From NCBI RefSeq assembly GCF_000004825.1, contig NW_008805065.1, forward strand, positions 62,001-126,000: a stretch of 64,000 nucleotides of DNA, in the 5' to 3' direction. This document shows positions 9,535 to 20,319 of this stretch, in pieces. How positions within the stretch are numbered: position 1 is the first letter of the stretch; each line of letters begins with the position of its first letter. The notes under the pieces were generated by a model, which was given only the letters and a program-made list of their open reading frames with translations, was not told the DNA's origin and made no database searches. This DNA is from Heterostelium album PN500. Lineage: Eukaryota > Evosea > Eumycetozoa > Acytosteliales > Acytosteliaceae. The translations under genes were made by a program, and so were the position numbers.

Positions 9535-11994
9535 TTAAAAGAAAATAAATCTTTTTTTATTTTTAATCTTATTACTACTATTATTATTATTATTATTATT
9601 TTTAATTTCATTTCCAAATATTAAAATATTGTTTTGTTTTGAAAGATTTAATATATAATTATCACATTCAAATTTGTTATTGGTATTATCAACTTTTGCT
9701 TGAATATTATTATTGATAAGCCAGAGAATGATTTCATTTCTATAGCTGCAGTGTTGTAAGATATCGGTTTTTGAAAACGCTATTTGAATTTCATTTCTCC
9801 ATTTTCCATCGTCTACGTTGTACAGATAATCCAGTTGCTCTATGGTACAAAGTTCTTTTATCAATTTTAATAGTAGATCCGACAGTTGGATTGGTTCAGA
9901 TCTTTGTTGGTTTTGTGGCGATTGAATAAACTCGAGATAATGTTGAACCGATGGTACTGTTAGTACTTTGGCTGTAGATGCATAGGTCCTATGTCGTGAG
10001 TGTGACATATTATCACCAATCCATTTATCATACAGACTGAGATCGGACGTAGATTTGATGGATTCGATCAGCTTGTAATTTCTATGGGCATGCGCATGGT
10101 GCAATGCCAAGAATTCCCAAGCACCATTGATTATTTCAATAAGTTTGTCTTTTTGAAGTTGAATTAAAAGTCGATAGATCTCTGGTGTTCCGTATGCTCC
10201 CATTTCAATGTGAGCTATTTCAATCCTGATCGGGCTGTCTCTCATTGTCGGATTGGCTATAGATTTAAGATATCTAAAGTTATTAGATGTGAAAGGAGTA
10301 CCGTGATTGATTCTAATATTGGTATATCGGTAGTTTTGACGACGAATCACACTGTCAGCAAACACTGGTGCTATCAGTGACATAATATGGTGATATCGCC
10401 AATCATATGGTACGGTCGTTGAGAATGCAACCTTTTCAAACATGATGAACCACTCTGTCTCTGGAATAGTTGATTTACTTAGTTCCAACAGTTCCTCATA
10501 CAGGCCGCGATGATTGAAGATATTCATTATTGTGTCGACACTGATTGACAGTTCTTGGTTGAAATCATTCCTTCTCATGAAAACAAACTTGATCGCTTCT
10601 CTTGATTCCACTTTAATATCTACCAGTAGATTGAAAACCATGCCAATACGCGAAGGATGAATGGTTAGGAATCGATCCAAAAGGAAATCGGCAACAATAA
10701 TATTGGGATTCTTTTTCGAAATTAGATTAAACATGATCGAGTGTGAGAATTCATAAAAGTCATCGAATGGATTGTCATTCAGCTGATCGAGAATGATTCT
10801 CAGTTGTTCAAGATTCGCATATCCATAGACAAGATATTTAGAGTTGCCAGCTTGTTTCATTATCTTGGCGAGTTGCGGGTATCCAATGTTTGGAAGTGAC
10901 ATCTCCAGCTCTATCATCCTATCAAGGTAGTCAAGATCATTGGAATTCTGAATCAACGATTGTAGAAACAGATAGATCAACTCCCAATTGTCACTCGTCT
11001 TATGAGGATCCAAATGTGAATCTGTAGTGGACTTTAGGATTTCTGAAATCTCGAAGTTAACTTCTGTCGAGGATTCCGGTACTTTCTTTCTCTGTAGCAT
11101 TAGGATTATAGCTACTATCTCTGCTTTTTCTTCGAATGATTGTTGTAGGAATGATTGATGTTTGAATAGATTCGACATATTAAGTTGATCCAAGTTGTCG
11201 AACGGTGCTTTATATCTATAGTTATAGCTATCTGCCAATTGATAAAAGATAGTCAAACCAAGTGATAGAATATGATAAACACTTGGTTTCAGTTGATCTA
11301 TCATCCGCTTTATACAATCTATTTCATCTTTTCCACCAAACAACTCTAACATTGCGGAATGACCGTCGCTCTTGTCGTTCTGCCACAGCCGGAACCAATT
11401 GGCAATGTAATTCCGATGATATTCCGTCTTCTTAATGATTCTCTTGTAGTTACATTGCTGTTCCACTGGTAGCGATTTACTAATGACATGTCTGTGAAGA
11501 TATAGGACGATGTCAGTGTGACCTTTGTCAATGGCAGAATCCATCGCGCCATCCAACGGTAACGCGACAGGATCCACTTGATTCACCAATAGTTTGACAA
11601 TCTCAAGATTACCACCACTACACGCTGATTCAACGACACCCGCTCCTATGAAATAGCGTTGTTTCAACCGGTAGATCGAATGAAACAACTGGTAATCTCT
11701 AACGGATCTACAAAGTACTCTAGCATCATAATTGGTAAATCTAATCGAATCTCTGTAGATCGGATGTTTTAGCTTGTCAAGTAGCAGATATGGGTATGTA
11801 TTGCTATGCGGATTCTCTAAAATCATATTAGAGACATCTAACCAATGATGATACTTGAAGCACTGTAATGAATATTGTTTATCTATCTGTGAGATCTTGC
11901 TATATTCCTGAATCTTTGAGAATATATATTTTGATAAAAATGTATTATTAAATAATACATTTCTTAAACTTTTATCAATTGAATATTGTTCCAT
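9535..11994 (-). CDS. ankyrin-like protein, tandem copy B (819 aa)
   Basis: A single-exon protein and the downstream member of a tandem pair with 13446-15884; the two align over almost their whole length. The N-terminus (MEQYSIDKSLRNVLFNNTFL) has the family leader. Ankyrin-like helix pairs follow at about residues 120-180 (VVESACSGGNLEIVKLLVNQ, AMDSAIDKGHTDIVLYLH). The rest is mostly alpha-helical with weak repeats. It differs from its twin by small insertions, such as SNTY near residue 63, and by an Asn-rich C-terminus (about residues 800-810). The function is unknown; these expanded families are presumed protein-interaction modules. The start is the only reasonable Met and lies at the same place in both copies. 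Confidence 0.8.
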   Translation of the reverse strand: MEQYSIDKSLRNVLFNNTFLSKYIFSKIQEYSKISQIDKQYSLQCFKYHHWLDVSNMILENPHSNTYPYLLLDKLKHPIYRDSIRFTNYDARVLCRSVRDYQLFHSIYRLKQRYFIGAGVVESACSGGNLEIVKLLVNQVDPVALPLDGAMDSAIDKGHTDIVLYLHRHVISKSLPVEQQCNYKRIIKKTEYHRNYIANWFRLWQNDKSDGHSAMLELFGGKDEIDCIKRMIDQLKPSVYHILSLGLTIFYQLADSYNYRYKAPFDNLDQLNMSNLFKHQSFLQQSFEEKAEIVAIILMLQRKKVPESSTEVNFEISEILKSTTDSHLDPHKTSDNWELIYLFLQSLIQNSNDLDYLDRMIELEMSLPNIGYPQLAKIMKQAGNSKYLVYGYANLEQLRIILDQLNDNPFDDFYEFSHSIMFNLISKKNPNIIVADFLLDRFLTIHPSRIGMVFNLLVDIKVESREAIKFVFMRRNDFNQELSISVDTIMNIFNHRGLYEELLELSKSTIPETEWFIMFEKVAFSTTVPYDWRYHHIMSLIAPVFADSVIRRQNYRYTNIRINHGTPFTSNNFRYLKSIANPTMRDSPIRIEIAHIEMGAYGTPEIYRLLIQLQKDKLIEIINGAWEFLALHHAHAHRNYKLIESIKSTSDLSLYDKWIGDNMSHSRHRTYASTAKVLTVPSVQHYLEFIQSPQNQQRSEPIQLSDLLLKLIKELCTIEQLDYLYNVDDGKWRNEIQIAFSKTDILQHCSYRNEIILWLINNNIQAKVDNTNNKFECDNYILNLSKQNNILIFGNEIKNNNNNNNSSNKIKNKKRFIFF

Positions 11995-12360
11995 TTTCTG
12001 TCTATTCTATTATATCAATCTATTTTTATTTAACTATCTATTTAAGTAAATTTTTAAAAAGATCATCATCAAAAAAGAAATATTTAAATTTATTTTTATT
12101 TCTATCAATTTTTTGGAATTGAAGTTCTAAATAAGATAGTAATGCCATTTCATTCTTATTATACGATTTTAATTTATAAATTATAATTATGTATAACTAT
12201 TCTAAATTTATTATTTCTATAAATATCAAAAATATCTAGAATCATCTAATCCTCTTATGTATTAAAAATAAAATTAAAAAATCAATAGAAATCTATATCG
12301 ATTTTAACTTTATTAAAAATACCAAAAGAGATTTTTATTTAATAAATTGTTCAAGTCATT
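11995..12360. other. intergenic, no gene seen
   Basis: AT-rich DNA between the start of ankyrin copy B and the small gene at 12361. Nothing recognisable. Confidence 0.4.
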
Positions 12361-12623
12361 TCAACGAAATCTATTGGAAGTATTATTTCCCCAATTATAG
12401 TATGGACTATTGACTGATTGAACAGAATTTGTAGTCTGACTAAAGAACGGACTTTGACTAAAAGAAGATGAGTTTGAAAGTTCAAAGGTTGTTTGTTTGT
12501 TTGATTTCATATCGAAATTAGATGAACCAAAGAGATTTTGAAGATGTTCTATTAAAATAATTTAAAATATTAATATTAAATTAAATTTTCATTAGTTTGT
12601 TTTTAATAATTACTGATTAACAT
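12361..12623 (-). CDS. small two-exon gene, 65-aa Ser/Asn/Phe-rich protein
   Basis: Exon 1 is only 10 nt (12623-12614, ATG TTA ATC A). The intron is GTAATT...TTTTAATAG, and exon 2 is 12548-12361. The product starts MLIKHLQNLFGSSNFDMKSN, has a Ser/Gln/Phe tract (NSSSFSQSPFFSQTT) and ends NWGNNTSNRFR. Coding character is good throughout exon 2, while the other frames are closed. No family is recognised. It sits between the two tandem ankyrin genes on the same strand. The micro-exon start could instead be replaced by a longer unseen 5' exon. Confidence 0.45.
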
Positions 12624-13445
12624 TTTTTTGATAGATTTTTGATAGTATTACAAATTTAAAAAATAATAATATACAACAGTAGGTATTATACAATTTTATT
12701 TTACAAATATTGAAGAAAATATGATATTATATGATAGTTAGTTTGAGAAATTCAATATTTATAGTTTTGTTTTTAAATTGCCGTTTACTTTTTTAAACAA
12801 TATTAGATTTTCAAAGATTTTATTTTGGTAACAAGAAAAAGTGATAATACTAAATTGAGTGGTTTGATCTTCACACAACACAGTTCTGGGAAGTCTATAT
12901 TGAGATTATGTACTTTGGAAGTATACACTTTTTGTAGTGCCAATATCAGTTTTTTTAAAATAAAATTTATAGACAATTTTTATATTCAAATTGTGTTAAA
13001 AACAAGATGGTGTTCCCACTTTCACAGGTGTGTTTTATTGATTGTTGTAACACAGTAATCTGTGAAGGGGTGCAAAGTAAAAAAATTTGTAAAGTCGATT
13101 GTTGGTCTATAGTTGAATAATTTTTATTTGCTAATAATAGGAATACCTTTCCAATATTGTCTGTATTGGATTGATAAATATTAATAATCTGTTAACTTAT
13201 CTAGGTTTAATTTTTTTTTGAACAATAATTATCATCTCCCTAAATCAGTTATCTATCTAACTGAATTTCAGTTAGTTAGATGATGTATTTTTTAAAATAA
13301 TCAATTCTATTTAAAAATTAATATTTTTCAAGTAAGAGTATTGAAGATCATGAGATGATCTGTAAATCTATTTTTCAAATAATAATACAAATACAATTTT
13401 AGTATAGAATCATAAAGATACCAATACCATTATAATCTTTTACTT
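12624..13445. other. intergenic with hairpins, no gene seen
   Basis: About 0.8 kb downstream of ankyrin copy A. It contains two palindromes (listed separately) and imperfect inverted pieces around 12860-13075 (ttcacag/ctgtgaa). The open frame at 12825-13058 lacks coding character. Confidence 0.45.
13251..13281. repeat. palindrome, 15-bp arms
   Basis: Arms atctatctaactgaa and ttcagttagttagat have one mismatch and a 1-base spacer, about 165 bp past the stop of the minus-strand ankyrin gene. A second short perfect palindrome (agatcat-gag-atgatct) lies at 13345-13361. They may fold in the 3' end of the transcript. Confidence 0.6.
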
Positions 13446-15884
13446 TTATTGCTTTCCGAACTTACTCACAAATTTTCTTGATTTTTTTGGAGGTATTTCG
13501 ATCTTTTCAAAAATAAAAATGTTGTTTTGTTTGGCTAATCCTATTATATTATGATCATAATAATTTTTGTAGATATTACAATACTTGGGCTCTACTTTTG
13601 TTTGAATGTTTTTTTTGACAAGCCAAAAAACTATATCGCTTCTGATGCAATCGCAATGTCCAAGTAGATTGTTATTTGAGAAAATGATGTGAATTTCATC
13701 TTGCAATCTTCCATTGTGCAGGTCGTACAGATAGTCCAGTTGTTCAAGCGTACATTGTTCTCTAACCATTTTCAAGAGCAACTTGAGCAATTCTATTGGT
13801 TTGGCGCTTTGTTGGTTCTCTGGTGATTCAATAAAGTCGAGATAGTGCTGAACCGATGCAATAGTTGTGGTTTTCGGTGTATTCTCAATGAATGTCTGAC
13901 AAACTAAACTTTCACCGAGCCATTCTTCATAGCTGCGGAATTGCGAGGTTGAACAAGAGAATTCAGAGTCTTCCAAACCAATGTATTCGATCCACTTGTG
14001 GTTTCCGTGGGCATGTGCATAGTAAAATACATTATATTCCCAAGAGGGTACCATTATTTTTATGGAGAGATCGCTTTGAAGATCTTTTAAAAGCTGGTAA
14101 GTCTCTACGTTTCCAAATGCTCCCATTTTTTCAGTGTTTAAAATAACACCGATTGGATTCTGTCTTAAGTTTCGATCCGATAAAACTTTGAGATGTCTAA
14201 AGTTATTGGATGTGAATGTAATACTTTGATGAATTCTATTGCTGATTTCATCGTATGAAATGGTTGGAGCAATCGATGAGAGTAGCGACATAATATGGTG
14301 ATATCGCCAATCGTGTACTGTCGATGTAAATACAACCTTTTCAAACATTACGAACCAACCCTCTTTGGTGATGATCGATTCACACAACTCCACCAGCTCT
14401 TCATATAGCCCGTGATGATTGAAGATATTCATTATCGTTTGAACACTGAGCGAAAGGTTACTATTGAGATCATTGAACCGATTAAAGATAAAAAGGAAGG
14501 AATCTCTTGACTCTAAATGGAGTTCTACACGACTGTTCAACACATGACCAACGATTTCAGGGTTTATGGTTAATAATTGATCCAAAAGATATTCGGCAAC
14601 AATGATATTCGGATTGGTTTTCGACACTAGATGTAGTAAAAGTTCGGAGAAATCCACGATGAATGGATTGTCAATGGATTGATCAAGAATGATTCTCAGC
14701 TGAACAAGATCTGAATATCCATAGACAAGATATCTGGAGTGACCGGCTTGTTTCATTATCTTTCTGAGTTGGTTGTGTCCAATGTCTGGAAGTGACATCT
14801 CCAGCTCTATCATTCTATCAAGATAGCCAGTATCCGAACTCGTCACAATCAACGATCGTAGGAATAGATAGATCAACTCCCAATTGTCACTCGTATGAAG
14901 ATCCAAATGTAAATCGGTTGTTTGCAAAAGAAGATGCTTAATTTTCATGTTTACTTCTGCTGATGACTTTGGTACTTTCTGTTCCTCTGATAGCATTATC
15001 AAGATAGTTGTAATCTCTGCTTTAACCTCGAATGTTTGTTGAAGGAACGATCGATCTTTGAAGAGATCTCTCATGTATTGTTGATCTAGATTGTCGAATG
15101 GTGCTACATATTGATAGTTATAACTGGCCGCCAACTGATAGAATAGCGAACAACCCAAGAACAAGATATGGCAGATACTCGGTTTAGCAAGTTGATCTAT
15201 CATCGTTTTGACACAATCCAATTCACTGTTGCAATCGTCTCCACCAAACAACTCTAACATTGCGGAATGACCTTCACTCTTGTCTTTATTCCACAGTCGG
15301 AACCAGCTGGCAATGAAATTCGGGTTGTATGCCATTCGATTGAGAATGCATTTGAAACTACAACGTTGTCCATCGGGCAGTCCTAGACTAATTGCATGTC
15401 TGTGGAGATACAATACGATATCGATGTGTCCGTATTCAATGGCTGTCTCCAGTGCACCTTCCAACGGTAACGGATCATGATCCACTTGACTCCACAGTAG
15501 TTTGACAATCTCAAGATTACCGGCAACGCATGCCGATTCAATGACACCGGTTCCTACGAAATAGCGTTTTTTCAACTGGTAGATTGAATGAAACAACTGG
15601 TAATCTGAAACGGATTTACCAAGAACTCTAGCATCTTTTAGTGCAAATGCTATGCTATCTCTGTAGATCGGATGTTTTAACTTGTCAAGTAGCAGATATG
15701 GATATTTCAATATCATATCAGAGACATCTAACCATTGATGATACTTGAAGCACTGTAATGAATATTGTTTATCTATCTCTGATATCTTGCTTAGTTCTTC
15801 AACCTTTGAAAATATATATCTAGATAAAGCTTTATTTATAAACAATACATTTCTTAAACTTTTATCAATTGAATTTTGTTCCAT
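13446..15884 (-). CDS. ankyrin-like protein, tandem copy A (812 aa)
   Basis: A paralogue of 9535-11994 in the same orientation. It shares the start (MEQNSIDKSLRNVLFINKAL), the ankyrin-like units (VIESACVAGNLEIVKLLWSQ, ALETAIEYGHIDIVLYLHRH) and blocks such as LIYLFLRSLI, MIELEMSLPDIG and MKQAGHSRYLVYGY. It is an intact single exon. It lacks the small N-terminal insertion and Asn tract of its twin, and its C-terminus is basic (PPKKSRKF). The pair arose by tandem duplication, with the small gene at 12361 lying between. Function unknown. Confidence 0.8.
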   Translation of the reverse strand: MEQNSIDKSLRNVLFINKALSRYIFSKVEELSKISEIDKQYSLQCFKYHQWLDVSDMILKYPYLLLDKLKHPIYRDSIAFALKDARVLGKSVSDYQLFHSIYQLKKRYFVGTGVIESACVAGNLEIVKLLWSQVDHDPLPLEGALETAIEYGHIDIVLYLHRHAISLGLPDGQRCSFKCILNRMAYNPNFIASWFRLWNKDKSEGHSAMLELFGGDDCNSELDCVKTMIDQLAKPSICHILFLGCSLFYQLAASYNYQYVAPFDNLDQQYMRDLFKDRSFLQQTFEVKAEITTILIMLSEEQKVPKSSAEVNMKIKHLLLQTTDLHLDLHTSDNWELIYLFLRSLIVTSSDTGYLDRMIELEMSLPDIGHNQLRKIMKQAGHSRYLVYGYSDLVQLRIILDQSIDNPFIVDFSELLLHLVSKTNPNIIVAEYLLDQLLTINPEIVGHVLNSRVELHLESRDSFLFIFNRFNDLNSNLSLSVQTIMNIFNHHGLYEELVELCESIITKEGWFVMFEKVVFTSTVHDWRYHHIMSLLSSIAPTISYDEISNRIHQSITFTSNNFRHLKVLSDRNLRQNPIGVILNTEKMGAFGNVETYQLLKDLQSDLSIKIMVPSWEYNVFYYAHAHGNHKWIEYIGLEDSEFSCSTSQFRSYEEWLGESLVCQTFIENTPKTTTIASVQHYLDFIESPENQQSAKPIELLKLLLKMVREQCTLEQLDYLYDLHNGRLQDEIHIIFSNNNLLGHCDCIRSDIVFWLVKKNIQTKVEPKYCNIYKNYYDHNIIGLAKQNNIFIFEKIEIPPKKSRKFVSKFGKQ

Positions 15885-16286
15885 TCTTTGTATATCTATC
15901 TATTTTTTATTAAAACTACCTTTTTATCTAATCTATCTATCTAATTAATTAAAACTAAAACAAACTAATTCAAATTTAATAATATTAAAATTAAAGTTTT
16001 TTAATATCTTGATTTTGTTTTTTAAGTACGACCTTTTTTTTGAATTTTTCAAGAGTCTTTTGGTTAGTTGAGAAATAGACGACAGCGATTTCTATTTTTT
16101 TGATTTTGGTAATTATTATTAATGTTATTATTATTATTATTTTATTTTATTTTATTTTATTTATTTTTTTTTTTTGTTGTTTTGTTGTTGTGTTGTTTAG
16201 TAGGTAGTATTTTATTAAGATTGAGTTGAATATATTTAATTGTACAGTTGGATCATTAAGATAGGCATCAGTTATAAAGTAGCAAT
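15885..16286. other. intergenic, T-rich
   Basis: AT-rich DNA with ATT and TTTTA repeats near 16108-16160. No gene recognised. Confidence 0.45.
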
Positions 16287-17441
16287 CTAAACATCTTTGT
16301 CAATAATTTTCGAGTATATATAGTTTCTGATAACACGACTATTGATTGTTGCATCATATTCATCGGATTCAATGAGGAATGTTTCAACTCTTGATGTGAA
16401 TTGCCTAGTATATTCAACGCCTTTGTCATGCTTGAAAGAAGATATCTTTTTATAATCAAAGTACAATGGAGGTTGTTTCATTAAAGAGTACTCGTTGTTG
16501 AATTTGTATTGATTGTGCCATCGAACATTTTGATTTTTTAATTGTTTTACAATGATTTGGAAGACCCGTTTGCAAACAAATGAAAATTTAAAGAGATCGT
16601 GTCCACGATCAAACTCCAAAACATTGTAACTATAGTTTGCTACACATCTAGGTCGTTGTTCCATATCGAAACAAAATGAAATGATCTTTTCCATGATGAT
16701 ATCTGAGAATTTAAAATGATTATTACTAATATTACTATTATCATTATTAACATAGATGATATTATTATCATCTTCACTATCACTGCTATTATTCTCGTAT
16801 ACCAATTGATATAAATAAAAATAATTGAATGAATTGTTTGTTATTTCTGTTGTTCGAAATTTAAAGATATATCTATATGTATCTATTCTAAACTTTAATT
16901 GAACATTGTCATCTTGATTTAATCGTTTAAACCAATCATTAAACTAATAATAATAATAATAAAAGTTTTGTTATTAGACTATTTTTGTTTTTACAAGTTA
17001 ATTTAATTCTTTACTTACTCTTTTATTATCGATAATATTAGAGCATATCAATTAGCATCGGTGTATAATCTTGACATTGAAGAATGATCGAATACCTTGT
17101 TTGATCGATCAAAGAAGACATCGACCACAAACTTTGAAAAGCCAACCTCGTCAAAGTAGTGAACAAACTTTCTTTCATGGTAGTCTGATCTTTGTTGACA
17201 TCTTTACGCTATCAATTAATTTATAATATAGATCGTAGGCTCTGATCATATTCAATAATGTTCTATCTTTGAATTCAATTGTTGTTTTTATATTTTGATC
17301 TTCTTCTGTATTGCTTGAAGTTGTATGTTCATCTAACTATCCAGATTTGCTATTACTATTATTTTCATTATTGTTATTTGAATATTGATCACTCTTATGT
17401 GATCTCCTTTGACTTGAAGTAAATTCAGTTACTGAATTCAT
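16287..17441 (-). pseudogene. F-box-type gene, broken in 5' exon
   Basis: The 3' exon (16943-16287) is open for about 218 codons. After an N-terminal stretch (FNDWFKRLNQDDNVQLKFRI) and an Asn/Asp tract it has an F-box-like segment (FSDIIMEKIISFCF ... FKFSFVCKRVFQIIVKQL). The upstream part, read from ATG at 17441 (MNSVTEFTSSQRRSHKSDQY), looks genuinely coding but carries an in-frame TAG, a frame change near 17213 and a further stop before the intron. The intron itself has good borders (GTAAGT...TTATTAG, 17005-16944). I read it as a former F-box protein gene decayed in its 5' half. The open 3' exon could still be a shorter gene, or sequencing errors could inflate the damage. Confidence 0.5.
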
Positions 17442-17612
17442 TTATAAATCGTAGATATTAAAGATATAATTGAATAAAAAAAAAAAACAAATAAAAAAAA
17501 AGTGATCAAAAAATTTCAAAGAAAAAAAAAGATTTCTATTAAAAATTCAAAACAAAAAAAAAAAAAACTGTTGTGTGTTATTAAATGTATTATTATTAAT
17601 ATATGAATGCAT

Positions 17613-19452
17613 TTATTCAATAAATAATTGAGATTTTCTAAAATAATGATTAAAATTTGATTTATGAATGATTTTTGTAATTCTTGTATCTTGATAATTA
17701 TCTTTGTGCAACCAACCAAACAATAGATAATAATTTGAATCTATCTTTCTGATTTGACATTTATCTTTTCCAACACTCAAATATTTAAATATGATATTGG
17801 TGAGAGTTGGTGGAATGTAGAGTGGATATTCGAATGAAAAGTCAATGATTAATGTTCGAATAAAATCTGGAATCACATAGAATGGTAGTTTTTTGCAAGT
17901 CACTGTTATTTGTACAATTTCAATAGTTTCAACCGATGTTGGAATTGTTGCTGTATTTATAATAAGATCTTCCAAACTGATTCGAAGATATTTGATTCCA
18001 TATGGAAGTGTTGGCAAATTCATTGTAGATTTGAAAATACTCTGTTCGATTCCTTCTTTCATTACTTTGACTTCCAAACGATCCTTATTAACAAATTGTA
18101 GATTTGAAAATACTGATTCCTCTGAATAAATGAATTTGTCAATCTTGAGATTTGGTAAAACTGATTCGGGCAAGCTGATGGCTGATAACTCTTCCAAGTG
18201 ATATTGTATTGTCTCTGGAAACATCTCTTTGAAATCATATAATTGTACACCATTATCGTTTTGAATACTATGGAGGTAAAGATATTTGATTGTTGGTGAT
18301 AATGCTGATTTCAAATGATATCCAGACTTAAGTGTTAGACTTGTCAATGTTGGTGGAAGATCTGACAGGTTTAACACATTCTCGATGCCAGTAGGAGATC
18401 GATTCTTTAAACTGAGTGTTGTTAAATTTGGTAGTGATTTGATCAATGGAATCCAGCTTGAAGGTACCAATTCAAGAGTTTGGAGCGTCTTTGGTAAATA
18501 ATGTTCGTTAATGTTTGGAGGTGGATCACCATTGATTTGTAGATACTCTAGATTCGGTGGAAGTACTCCCATTTTGATGAGTTGATTGGGTTTGGCTAAT
18601 ATTAAAGTTAACTGCCTGAGTGAAGAAGGTAGAACACCTGGTTCTATTGGTTGATCTTGTTCAAGTCCAAAGTAGATGCTATTCAAACCATCTGGTAGCA
18701 TACCAAAAGTGAGATGACACCTTAGAAATCTCCTCATTTTGAGTTCCTCTAAACCAGATGGAAAGCAATCTTTAGTCAAATCTACATTTGAGTCATTGTT
18801 ACCGAAATGTAGAATCTTGGTGGTTGGTGGTAGTTTCAATTTGAAATTTTCGAAACCTATTATCTTTGTGATGTTCGACGACAACAATGCATCTTCAGGA
18901 AGATCTAAACGTGGAGACAGAAAAAGAGATCTAACATTCGAAGGAATACCATACTGAGATAATGTTTCTATATAATTAAATTAAAGATGATTAGAATCTC
19001 TATGTTTTAGTCATTATATATCTAGTATTTTTCTTATTAAATATGAATTCATTTCTATTTTGGTACTGCTTACTTTGATCGTACACAAAGTCGTAAAAAT
19101 CACTAAAAAATTGTATACGACTTTGGTCGTAAAAATCTCTAAAAAATTGAGATTGATTATCTCTAATAATCATTGTAGCATTCTCTTTAAGCTCTAATGA
19201 AGTCGAATATATTGATTGATAGGAACCTACTACTTCATTTGATTTGTTGTTTTGTTGATCATTGTTAAGTAATGTTGGTATTGTTTTTAAAGTGTTGGCA
19301 TCGAACAATAGATATTTATCTCTGTTATCAAAGAATCTCTTACAAACCAAACTAAAGCAAACTCTATCAATGTTCTCACTTATTTTATCAACGATTGATC
19401 TTAATATTAGAAAAGGTAAATTTACAATATTATTATTGTGTTGTTGTGACAT
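17613..19452 (-). CDS. F-box/FNIP-repeat protein (577 aa)
   Basis: A probable SCF ubiquitin-ligase substrate adaptor. Exon 1 (19452-19074) encodes the F-box-like segment (residues about 11-50: LPFLILRSIVDKIS ... VCFSLVCKRFFDNRDKYLLF). After a phase-1 intron (GTAAGC...TATAG), exon 2 (18967-17613) carries FNIP repeats (Pfam FNIP): LKLPPTTKILHFG, DCFPSGLEEL, GMLPDGLNSI, PGVLPSSLRQLTL, MGVLPPNLEYL. It ends in the block shared by all copies here (ITKIIHKSNFNHYF, then LFIE). Intron position and phase match the paralogues at 44438 and 46377. FNIP repeats form leucine-rich-repeat-like surfaces that bind targets. Targets are unknown. Confidence 0.85.
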
Positions 19453-19679
19453 TAATAATCGTTAATATTTTAATTATTTGTTTTTTTTTTTTGGTGCACC
19501 ACCATATAAGTTAAAAAAATCAAGATTTTTTTAATTTGCTTTTTTTTTATATTTTTTTAACTAAAATGAAACCTTTTCAATCTTGTTATAATCAAGCAAT
19601 ATTTCCAACATCAATCGAAACTCTTGAAATAGTTCAAATATCATTTCAAAAAGTTTTTACTTCCTATTTCATTCCAGAT

Positions 19680-19920
19680 AGATGAATTTGTCAATCTTGA
19701 GATTTGGTAAAACTGATTCTGGCAAGCTGAGGTTGATAACTACTCCAAGAGATACTGAATTGTCTCTGGAAATATTTCTTTGTAATCATATAATTGTACA
19801 CCATTATCGTTTTGAATACTATGGAGGTAAAGATATTTTATTGTTGGTGATAATGCTGATTTCAAATGATATCTAGAATAAAATGATAGACTTGTCAATG
19901 TTGGTGAAGATCTGAGATTT
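19680..19920 (-). pseudogene. F-box/FNIP gene fragment, middle part
   Basis: Nearly the same bases as 18120-18360 of the neighbouring F-box/FNIP gene (the INKFIHL/LSPTIKYLYL and DLPPTLTSL regions) with small deletions and stops. It is a decayed copy with the same orientation as the intact gene. Confidence 0.8.
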
Positions 19921-20165
19921 TATTCGAACATTAATAATTGACAATTCATTTTGTCATCCACTTTAAATTCTACCAACTCTCACCAATATCATTTTTAAAG
20001 ATAATTGTGGTGAAGATAAAAGTCATATAAAAAAGATAGATTCAAATTATTATCTATTATTTGGTTGGCTCAGAAATAATTATCAAGATACAAGAATTAA
20101 AAAATCATTCAAAATCAAATTTTAAAAATTATTTTGCGAAATCAAAATTATGTATTGAATAAGTT
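19916..20165 (+). pseudogene. F-box/FNIP gene fragment, C-terminal part, inverted
   Basis: The plus-strand sequence matches the 3' end of the F-box/FNIP genes (VRTLIID, LTNIIFK, KIDSNYYLLFGWL, KIIHKSN equivalents) with many changes. It abuts the minus-strand fragment at 19920 head-to-head, so the 3' end of an old copy appears inverted. Confidence 0.75.
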
Positions 20166-20319
20166 CAATTCATCAAATAAATAAATTAACAAAATTTATT
20201 CATAACGTTACATTATCATATAAAATAGTTGACTTAAGCATAGAGTTTGAGGGGGTTGTTTCAAAAGTGTAAAAAAAAAAACATATAGAGCTATTGCTAT
20301 AAAATGAATTTCTCTGTCT

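Noticed and set aside
12860-13075. Imperfect inverted pieces (ttcacag/ctgtgaa, aacacag/ctgtgtt) that could be MITE ends
   Set aside because: The arms do not align over more than about 10 bp and no duplication flanks them.
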